A stretch of 64,000 nucleotides of DNA, from assembly GCA_024114885.1 (NCBI GenBank), contig CP099421.1, positions 2,604,001 to 2,668,000 of the forward strand, written 5' to 3'. A program made the position numbers and the translations under genes. Below, piece by piece: positions 55,405 through 64,000 of the stretch (position 1 is its first letter; the number at the start of each line of letters is the position of its first letter). The notes under the pieces were generated by a model. That model was not told the origin of the DNA and ran no database searches. It was given only the letters and a program-made list of their open reading frames with translations. The DNA is from Septoria linicola (taxonomy: Eukaryota > Ascomycota > Dothideomycetes > Mycosphaerellales > Mycosphaerellaceae).

Positions 55405-57964
55405 CTACCTCCGCTTCTTCTCCGCCAAGCAGAACATCCTGCCATGCCAACCATAGATTCGATGCAGTCTCCGTCCGTATCTACGAACAGTCCGAAAGGG
55501 AATCTTGCCGTCGCGATGAGGTTCATGGAACAAAATATTTCTGTCTTCTTCAAGCTTTGCTGGCATGAAGTACCAGACAGAACCGTAAAGCTTATCGGCC
55601 TGGAAGCCGATACTAGTAAGGGCGTGTATGAAGTCTGGCCATCTGCACAGTGTCTCGATTAGCTATGTCTAGGACGCGGGAATGGGAGCAGGACTTACGC
55701 AATGTCACCTGGGATACCAGTGAGTGAGGGAGTGTGGAAGAGTGTTTTGAATACCTTGAGAGCTCGTTGATCGACCTTGAAGACAGGCTCGATATCAGGC
55801 GGTACTGTCACTGGCGCTGTCTGATCCTTACTCGCAAGGACTGGAGGAGCATTGCTAGTCTTCTGCTTCGACTGAACATTGCAGGTCTCATCCGATCCAA
55901 TTCGTGTGTCCTCCATACCATGTTCCAAATCAAAATAGATTTCCGATACTGGCTTTAGGAGATCAACAACCTCCACAGCTTTCTTGCCTCTAGCTTGCTC
56001 GATCCAGTCTGGAGTCCTTTGCATCTGTCCTTTGACGAGTATATCCTTCGCAGCCAGACCATCAAGGCTCTTGAAATTGAGATGAAGTATCTCATCGACC
56101 TTGTACCAGAATGTGTCCAAGGCCTTTTCCGCGCGTTGCAGCGCTTCCACGCTCTCTTTGGTCCTGCGCTTCTCTACGGGATAGTCAAGTGCATCGCCAG
56201 AGACATCGACATGACGAGCTAAAGCGATTTCGCTACCCTTCAGGGCCCGGAGTAGACGCTTCCATGGCTTACTTGTTGCCTCGTACTCTTTCTCAATCTC
56301 GGATTTGCTCTGGCTCGCGTAGTACTCGAATGTGTTGGCGCAGGGTTGATAAATTTCCAATTGTCGGAGACATTCGGCGATGATGGATAGGTCAGAGATG
56401 TAGGATACTAAGTGCGAGCTGACCAGGGCATTCACCGCGGTGTCTGTGTCTATCGAATGCTGTAATGCGTCCATCATAACCCGAGATTCTGTCAAGTAGA
56501 GTGGTTTGTTGTCCTGTGTCAACTTTTGGAAGAGCCATATCAGATACTGGGTGCTCTCGTTGGGTCTGGCATGTAGCTTGGGAATATAGCTCAGTTTCAG
56601 CGCCTCGGGATCATCCTCGCTTTCTCTACAGTACAAGTGCCTTAGTTGCGGTGATGATACGTATGCCATTCTGAGTGCAACGCGGGAATGATCTACAGCT
56701 TTGTGCACGTAATGCTGGAATTGGAGAAGGGCATCGAGATATGGTGTAGGAAGATCCTGCGAATGATAGTCTTTGCCAGCATATTCGTTCTTCATCGTGA
56801 CAAGTGCAGAGGCTTGGTTGTGTAAGTCTGTCAATAACTCGAGCTCGAAATGAGCGTCCGCAATCACTTTGTTGACTGCTCTTGCCCATACCACATCCTC
56901 CATACCGTGACGGAACAGCGGCTGAGGTTGGGCTCTAGTGTCTTCCATCATCTCCTGGCAATGCTCCTTGGCATCATCCACACAGCTTGCAAAGTAGCCT
57001 GGATCTTCTCGGAGAGCCCAAAGATGGTCAAACGCGGCATCGCGCGCAGCGCACAGCAGACTCTCAATGTGCGTGAAGCTTACCTGCGCAGGAGGCCTGT
57101 ATTGCGACTCAGCTGTGAATATTGCCCACATATTAAAGCTAGTGTCAGACTCTGATAGCAAAGGAGGAGGAATATCCTGTAATGGTCCACTCCAAGGTGC
57201 TTCAACGTCGTGTAGTATCTCCAAGACACATCTAACAAGAAACGCAAGGCTGCGTTCTTGACTCTCAAGGACCAGTAGTCCTTCTCCAGGTGGTAGCTTG
57301 GTCCCTTGTTGATACCAACTTTCCGCCTCTGGAAGGTCATCGAAGCTCAGATTGGTACCGTACGTCTCGACATCGTCTATATCACGGAAAATCATGATGT
57401 GTCTGGGCAGCACGAAGGGGATGAGCGCTTTGGCCACGATGCCGCAGTGCATGGCCCGAAGGTCATTCGCCGCGAATGCACTTGGAGAGCATTTACCACG
57501 AGCACTGATGAAGTGAAGCAAGTTCCGCGGCTTGGTCAGATTTTCTTGATTGATGAATGGCCACATGTACGCCTCTCGATAATGTGTCGTGCCATCTTCG
57601 ACTAATTCGCCCTCCTGATGCCAAGCCTGGCAATCGGGACGATGATATGGTGCGAGCTGTGAACATAAGCCAATGTCAACCAGCAGCATACGTGTAGAAC
57701 TGTCAGCTTTACCTCACCGGCCCATGCAGCCACCAGAATCTTACGGCGCTGCTCCGTACTTTTCTTCACCCAACGCTTTTGAATAGTAGCCTCCTGTCGA
57801 TCCAGAATAGCTTTAAGATCGTGGTAGCTTCGGAAGATACTTACAGCTCGCTCTCTGGCCACTTTCCGCGCATCGCTCAAAGAGATGGGGTTGGACAAGG
57901 GATGGACTCCGGCGGTGTGATTGTGAGACACCTGGACGGCGTTCGCAGTATCGTGGGAGCCCAT
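55405..57964 (-). CDS. Conserved fungal protein of unknown function (815 aa)
   Basis: Three exons: 57964-57713, 57656-55699 and 55642-55405. Both introns are 56 nt and GT-AG, and restore a single frame: WAGE joined to LAPYHRPDC, and GDIA joined to WPDFIHALTSIGF. The N-terminus has a helical region (ARKVARERAVSIFRSYHDLK, STEQRRKILVAAW). The middle repeats the fungal family pattern AYMWPFINQENLTKPRNLL, then SARGKCSPSAFAANDL and PGEGLLVLESQERSLAFLVR. The C-terminus ends NILFHEPHRDGKIPFRTVRR then YGRRLHRIYGW, strongly basic. I recognise this as a widespread uncharacterised family in Pezizomycotina, with no catalytic motif I can name. Without the last exon the protein would lose its conserved C-terminal block. 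Confidence 0.82.
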
Positions 57965-58842
57965 GCCCGTCTGTTCAACGAGACTGGGACTAGCCTTTCT
58001 TATCGTCTATCATTGTCTGAGATGCTTACAAAAGGCTCGCACTCTCCACTGTGAAGACCTTCTCGACTCTGGACGCCACCAATCCGAACTCCCATGTCAC
58101 AAAGGTGACAGACAGCATGCGTTTCTCCTCTCGAATCAACCCCATCAGAGCATGGGTCCCGTGACAAGGAGCCATAGAGGCGAGGAACTCGAGCGAATAC
58201 AGTACAGGATATCACGACCGAGGCAACGGACGTGTTGTCATGAGCAAATCGCGCTAACTAGTCTAGCCTTGGCATGCTGTAATTATTCCCACGACGCGAC
58301 CTGCGACTCTTTCGATACCACTACTCATCAACAACTTAATCGCTAATTCGAGGGTTGCTGTCTCGGTTGTGTATCTCCAAATACTGAGCATACGCAAGAT
58401 GATTGCCGAAGCCGGCTGCGTTGAAGTGGTTACAGGAGTGGACATTGTGGTCTGCTGATAGACAGACTCCGGCGTCTAGGCGTCACAGACCTCGATATCG
58501 ACAATGGAATCCACGCCAACATTCCTGCTATGGTGGTGATTGGGGGTCGCGAGGTCCAAACACGCTTTACTGATAGGGACGAGTTAGATGGCAAAAGACG
58601 CGATGTGGTAAGTCAGACACTGGCAACTGGTATGTTACATCTACGCATTCAGGATCATCTTATCATACATCAGCTTTCGCCATCATTGACCTGAACAGTC
58701 CCCAGCATTCTTGCAACCAGCCGTAATCTCCAACCTGTTCCCCAGAGATCCCATCATGCCACACGTCATTCATTCTTCGCGAGGCGTGCCGCATTCGTTA
58801 CTCATCTCTCATCAAGTCCAGAAAATAAAGGAAACTGACAGC
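57965..58842. other. Intergenic
   Basis: 880 bp with no recognised gene. ORFs (for example 57963-58346 and 58711-58938 on plus) lack domains. Confidence 0.4.
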
Positions 58843-59292
58843 CTAGGGCTCCTGTATGCTCAGAACACTGTCCCGCCTGGGGCCATCCTGGCACTGCATT
58901 TTGCTTTGTGGGACGGGTCTTTCCTCGACTGGAGATGATGGCTGTGACACAAAGTCCAACATGCCATAGTTGACCTTCCAAGAAATTCCATCCCACTTCA
59001 TCATCTGCGTCTCGACAAGCTCAGAGAGCAGCACTTCTCTTCTCGCTTCGCAAGATGGACAGAGCTGTTCCAAACGCAAGGTCTTGAAAGGATGAGCGAA
59101 GATCTCACACCTGCCGAGGTCTGTAGAGATCTTTCTGAAAAGCGCTTCGGTATCCTGGAAGTCTCGTGGTGGGCTTGTTCGTGGTAGACCCACGACGCTG
59201 TCGTGGGATGCCCGTTGACACTTCACCAAAGGCCTGAAACTGAACTCGCTATGGCCACACGTCGCATACACGACTCTTGAGTGACAGCACAT
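58843..59292 (-). CDS. Small Cys/His-rich hypothetical protein
   Basis: 149 residues from ATG 59292 (MCCHSRVVYATCGHSEF). The pattern C-x(n)-C-G-H near the start, then VKCQRA, RCEIFAHPFKTLRLEQLCPSCEAR, resembles small fungal proteins with a zinc-ribbon-like C-x-x-C arrangement. The C-terminus is Ser/Pro/Glu-rich. The start codon overlaps the stop of the upstream frame (TGATG), so the two could be one gene split by a frame change. Function unknown; coding status is supported only by the Cys/His pattern. Confidence 0.45.
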   Translation of the reverse strand: MCCHSRVVYATCGHSEFSFRPLVKCQRASHDSVVGLPRTSPPRDFQDTEALFRKISTDLGRCEIFAHPFKTLRLEQLCPSCEARREVLLSELVETQMMKWDGISWKVNYGMLDFVSQPSSPVEERPVPQSKMQCQDGPRRDSVLSIQEP

Positions 59293-59873
59293 CACTGCGC
59301 CACTCCGACAGCTACTGGATGGTGCATGTAGTGGCAAGTATGAGCAGGATGTGGAGCAAAGGGCCCAATGGGACACAAGCCGTCTCTTGGTCGCGCTTGT
59401 TCCCAAGACTTCAACCTATCCTGATAGATCGGCTTGGGTCTACCCTCGGGCGTGGGACCTGGTGGTGGGATCGGTTGAATATCGAACCACAGATCCGACT
59501 TTACCTTGCGCAAAGGTGGCTTATCGATAATCCTGATTGAAGTGTTGGCTTTACACCTGGTGATCGTGGCGGTTGTCGCAATGGCGATAGCCTCTTCGCC
59601 AATGCACTCAAAGCTGGAGAGTGAGTCGGATCTTTTGAAGGACGAGAAGGATGGACTTCGAGAACGAGTCCTCGTCTTGAGATCCCAAGAGTACTTGTGA
59701 TCGCGGTCAGATACCTCTGTGCCAGCGGTCATTGTGGTTCGGACCGTGCTTCGACTATTAATCGAAGAAGTGGTGCAGGTACTGGAGTCTGACGCTGCAC
59801 TCCCGGATCTTGAATGCTGGTATTTCTTCCGGCGGGTACTAAGTCCGCTGCGGTGCTTGATCCAGGACAACAT
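59292..59873 (-). CDS. Ser/Arg-rich hypothetical protein
   Basis: 193 residues from ATG 59873. A disordered N-terminal half (repeated Ser, Arg and Thr) is followed by a more ordered segment, KVKSDLWFDIQPIPPPGPTP then KPIYQDRLKSWEQARPRDG. The frame ends at TGA 59292-59294, overlapping the next start by one base. No domain was recognised. It may be the N-terminal part of a protein continued by the following frame. Confidence 0.4.
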   Translation of the reverse strand: MLSWIKHRSGLSTRRKKYQHSRSGSAASDSSTCTTSSINSRSTVRTTMTAGTEVSDRDHKYSWDLKTRTRSRSPSFSSFKRSDSLSSFECIGEEAIAIATTATITRCKANTSIRIIDKPPLRKVKSDLWFDIQPIPPPGPTPEGRPKPIYQDRLKSWEQARPRDGLCPIGPFAPHPAHTCHYMHHPVAVGVAQ

Positions 59874-62800
59874 GTGGAAAGATGGCGGATGCTCACGTCG
59901 GACTGGAAGTGAAACACTGGCGCCTACGGACTGGGTGGTAATGATGGGACCCTGTCAACTGATGCCTCAGGAAGACACGAGCAATAAGCTGTACTGGCCC
60001 TTTGCTGTGGCAATGAAGTCTGGCGTGAGCCAAGCTGCTGAGCAGTATTGTGGAGGGTTGAGAACTTTGGAGTCGAGGCTAGTACACGTTATGCACTTCT
60101 GGCTATTGCGGAGTGAGTGGCTGATAGGCACCGGTGTGAGTTCGGCTTGATATGCTTCCCAGCTCTGATGCGTAGCAGCGGGCTCTGCTTTCTGCTGATG
60201 CCTTGCACGGGCTACTGGAGGACAAGCCACAGAGTCGATTGAGCTTGATGAAAGGAGAACGTCGAAAGACGATCGTACAGAGGAAGCCAGAGTGTAGAGG
60301 TGGAGTTTGCAACTCTGCCAAAATGGAACGCTGGGGTCGACCGTGCTCCTGAGTCTTGCGAGAGAGCTAGTCGCGCACCGAGACTGTCCAGGTTGCGGCA
60401 GTGCTTTCAGCTAGGCCGCAAAGTTCTTGACGCTTCGGACGACAGCGGGTGGACTTCCTGCTTAGCGGTGCAGATTGTCTGCGCGATTGATGCACTGCCA
60501 CGTATGTTTGGTCTGAAGTGTTGAGCAAGGCGGAAGCTTGTTCGTAAGGTGTGGTACGGTTCGCAGAAATACGAGCTGATCTGACAGAAAAGTCCTGAGC
60601 ACCGGTCTCATTCGCTCCGTCAAGCTCGATATATGCTGCAGTCTGGCAACGGGATGACCGGAAGCATGCGCGATCAGCACAAAGTAAGATTTTGACAAGA
60701 AGATACAAGTTTGCTAAGAAGAAGGCTAAACGTGATGGGTATGATGGGAAGACTTATCGAGCGACGGCCGGGCGGGTTCTCCATCCTCCGTACCTTTCCA
60801 GCCATCAGGCGATGCTCCGACAAGGCTGTGGATAAAGCCCAACAGTCTTGGCCTGGTTGGCGGCTCCATCGGACCCTAACATAGCAGACTTTGCAGCCTA
60901 CAATTGTTGCGGTGAGCTGCCCTCCAGTGTAGGCATGAATAGGGCCCGTTGGCTGTTATCCGACAACTTGCAGGCCGAGCCCATGGCATCGATCGCGAAC
61001 AGGGAATGTGCTGTCGTCAATGGAACAAGAATAGCTCAACCTAGGAGCGGCACGAACCTTCATCAGACACTACAGTCATCCCAGTCATCGCGATCAAGCT
61101 CGGTACTCTGCGAGCAAACTTCGCTCTGCTCGTTTTCGCCAGGCAACGAAGCCCACGATGTGTTGTGCGTATGATCAAGAATTCCAGAGTTCAGTTCGTG
61201 GCGAGAGGAACTCCGTCTGGTCGAAAACCCTGATCAGCCCTGCACAGGCTCAACAGCATCAGCGCGATCCTTGACCTACGGACGAAGCGGTCCCGGCATT
61301 GACGGATCTCCATTTCGGTCTGTCGTCACACGTCAGATCGCACTTCACAAGGTCGGCACGAGCATCGACACCGAATGACGATCCAGAGGCCGACAAGAGC
61401 CAAGAGCACTTCCAAGCTGCCAACTGTCTGGTCCGTTGGCTGAGCAGACAGTTGAGGTCTTGGACCTCGCAATGTGAAACGCTGCTCTGCTATTATTACT
61501 GCTGCTGCATACCAAAGGCAGCAGAGGTTCAGATTATTGTCATCGCCAAAGCACATATTATTCAATACTCAGTATTGCTATAGCACGGCTGGACGGTGCG
61601 AGCCATCGCCGTCCTCGGTGTTGGCCGTTGGTAAACGCGTGCGGAAGAGTACGGCGATCGTTTGGCTTGCGAGCCCTTCACAGCTCGCGAAAGCTGGGAC
61701 CCAGTAACAATATTGGCATGCCTCATCAATTGTGGAAGAGTCTCTATATTACCACCATGTCAGGACAATGGCTCTAAGGGCGGGACAGTTCCCTGTCCCA
61801 TAGTCATCATGTGGACACTACACGAAAACATGACCCTACCATCCAGAGATGCATTGTCGAAACCGTCTTTGTCAAGACACGAATATTGTTAGTGCAGACT
61901 TATCTTGGATGTTCACACTACTTCATGATTAGTCATGTCGATCGTATTCTGCTCGAAGTATCGGTACAGAGTGACAGCATTGATCCGCGCTGCAGGCCAT
62001 CCCAGTCGAGCATCCACTTTCAGTACCTGTCGACCAGGTTTCGCTTTTTGGCTGTGCACTGGCAAGGATGCCACATGGCTGAGCACAAAGTGCATCGAGC
62101 ACAATCTACCTGGTATCGTACATTGGTGTCCTAACTCACAACTTATGGTCGGTCGCTCTTGGGCCTAGTCTATTCATCGATCCCAATGTGCACCCAGTAT
62201 CGTTAGCATGCCAGGGCGAAGGGTTTAGAAGGCTGGGAAGTGTCCAGTCGCTATCTATCATGGCCAACACTCGTGGCGGCTGGCGATGTGTTCGTACAGA
62301 GAACCGGATTGCGGTCGAGTCTAATCCCCACCTCGGAGTAGCCACAAGGCTTTGCGGCCAGCGAAGTGCAATGGCGAGTGGTCGCAGATGTGCCGGATTC
62401 CGGTGGATGAGCCATCAGGCTGGGACTGCCCAGGATCGCGGGAAGCTTGCTTCGAAAGCTTTTTGCTGTACAGTCACACAAATCACATGTCCGCTTCGAA
62501 AAGGTGCAGTCATGCCGAACTGACGGGCACGGTTGCAAGCATGCATACGGCCTTACTCGGTCTATGCTCAGCGAATGCTGAATTGTCATTCGACAGACAG
62601 CACATCGTCCAAAGTGCCGCTGTCGGCCCCGCTGAAGTGCATTCACCTTTCTTGGACATTTAACGTAGGAAGTCAACAAAATGGACCTCGCAATCGGCGC
62701 ATCCACTTGACCCCAAACAAGCCTAGCTGTCTACTGGGATCTGTTCCACGCTCGCGAGCGCCATAAGAGGCTGGTGGAGTGCAACAATAGTGTCCGCGCG

Positions 62801-63305
62801 TGCCTAGAGTGCACATCCAGATGCTTGCTGCAGAACCCTAAGCAAGCTTGTGGTATTCTTGTGCCTAACAAGCTGCGGTCCAAGCGTCGTTCCCGGCCCT
62901 CTTCTATACGACCACTCGGACCACATGTTACCGCCGTTCTCAGCCATCAATAGCACACGGCAGCAGTAACGCCCTACGAAGACCTAGGCTTACTATTGGA
63001 GGTAGGATATTTCGAACTTTCTTCTCTGTTAGGTTGGACCAGCGCTGGGTACCCAGGCTTTCCGGCCACAGACGTGGCGGTCGCTCGGACTACACGTTGT
63101 CCGTATGCACAGAACAGTGCTCATGTCATGGTCATAGCAAAGACCATACATCGAATGGTATAAAGAGGATCATGACCTCCCTCCAAACAGAATCATCAGC
63201 ACAACAACAACACAATCAAGCAAAGCAAGCAACTCTTCGCCTCTCATACCAAGCTCTTCATTCAAGACTCTCAGCTACTCAGCTCACCACCACACTTCCA
63301 TCAAA
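59874..63305. other. Gene-poor region with TATA box near its right end
   Basis: 3.4 kb without a recognised gene on either strand. Many short ORFs overlap in conflicting frames. TATAAA at 63159-63164 lies 142 bp before the start of the small secreted protein and is a likely core promoter. No RNA gene or transposon was seen. Confidence 0.5.
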
Positions 63306-63795
63306 ATGCAGTTCAAGCTCTTCACCGCTACCATCGCTGCCATGGCAGTTGGCTCTGCCATCGCAGGCCCAGTCCCAGCCGTAAGTCCAATGCCTCCGAA
63401 ATGCTACTGCATCATGCTGACGAGAGCACCAGAACGATGTCAACGCCCTTGCCGCCCGTGATGAGCAAGCCACACAAGGCACTCAGCAATTCAACATCGC
63501 ACAATCGGATCAGAAAGCAAACGTGCAGTCTCAACTCCAGGAGCTTCACGATGCACAAAAGGCTGCAGGAAAGCAAGTTCCAACTGCAGATCAATTGGCA
63601 CAAATCAAGCAACAGGTTGCTACTTCCCAGCAGACGGCTCATGCGCAGGGCAAGGCTTGGTGGCCATACACCTACGATTCCACCTGCTACGACTGGAACT
63701 GGTGGGGCTCGTTCCAGCCATACTACAACCTGTACAGCAACTGCTGGAACCAATGCGGCTACAGCTGGAACTACTGCAACAACGGCTGGTGGTAA
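63306..63795 (+). CDS. Small secreted Trp/Tyr/Cys-rich protein (effector-like)
   Basis: Exons are 63306-63380 and 63433-63795 (145 aa); the 52-nt intron has GTAAGT and a GCTGAC branch point. The signal peptide is MQFKLFTATIAAMAVGSAIA. A Gln/Ala-rich helical middle follows (QSQLQELHDAQKAAGKQ). The last 45 residues are crowded with aromatics and Cys: STCYDWNWWGSFQPYYN then SNCWNQCGYSWNYCNNGWW. The mature protein is small, secreted and has few Cys pairs, the usual profile of candidate effectors or cell-surface proteins. A TATA box lies 142 bp upstream. No known domain; the role is inference only. Confidence 0.8.
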
Positions 63796-64000
63796 ATATC
63801 TCGCACTGGTCTGCATCCTCGCTTTCTTCCACTTTGGACTGAAGAGTGCTGAGCATGCTCTAATTGCCGAAGAGAATCGAGACGAGAGGAAGAGATAATG
63901 GAGATGTTGAAGAGTGGGCGCTGGAGAACTATGATGACTGAAGGAGCACTTCCGACCACAGACGCTATTGGCCTAGCAAACAGACGAGCATGACGAGAAC
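63796..64000. other. Downstream flank to window end
   Basis: The 3' flank of the secreted protein gene. Nothing recognised before the window ends. Confidence 0.4.

Overview
This window is nuclear DNA of a filamentous ascomycete (Pezizomycotina). The evidence is short (45-120 nt) GT-AG introns with CTGAC/CTAAC branch points, Zn2Cys6, F-box, NACHT-ankyrin and small secreted genes, and a block of DNA destroyed by RIP-like C-to-T mutation. A dothideomycete is my best guess, but that is inference. Open reading frames alone mislead here, because many genes are split by introns and several open frames begin at non-ATG codons. I rebuilt exon joins by hand.

Layout. 0-5 kb: a CocE/NonD-type hydrolase (-), a phytanoyl-CoA-dioxygenase-like gene (+) and a damaged Zn2Cys6 regulator (-). 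4.8-7.5 kb: no gene recognised. 7.5-18.1 kb: an AT-rich RIP island holding a degenerate integrase-core element, split by a complete but dead 6.3-kb Copia retrotransposon (two 277-bp LTRs, 5-bp target duplication AGATC). Related inverted arms flank the island on both sides. 18.3-23.1 kb: WBP1/OST48 and a NACHT-ankyrin-ZZ NLR-like gene. 24.7-32.0 kb: a secreted multidomain phospholipase A2, a GNAT acetyltransferase with an in-frame stop, a HAK/KUP potassium transporter and a SnoaL-like protein. 32.5-35.3 kb: a tail-to-tail pair, GH43 exo-beta-1,3-galactanase-like and GH105-like, suggesting arabinogalactan or pectin side-chain breakdown. 36.3-39.3 kb: peroxisomal FOX2 with a C-terminal SKL. 39.7-44.1 kb: a secreted propeller-like protein and two uncharacterised minus-strand genes. 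44.5-57.9 kb: YME1 i-AAA protease, a frameshifted F-box gene, DBP9, a strongly diverged Argonaute-family protein and a large conserved hypothetical. 58-64 kb: mostly unrecognised DNA with two small minus-strand ORFs and a secreted Trp/Tyr/Cys-rich protein at the right end.

Housekeeping genes (WBP1, FOX2, YME1, DBP9) are intact. Several accessory genes carry lesions: in-frame stops explicable by CpA-to-TpA change in three genes, a broken splice acceptor in the zinc-cluster gene, and two dinucleotide insertions in the F-box gene. The most notable items are the two-layer mutational pattern in the nested transposon island, the divergent catalytic-residue-poor Argonaute, the NLR with a possible amyloid-type N-terminal motif, and the scattered CpA-type nonsense mutations outside the island.
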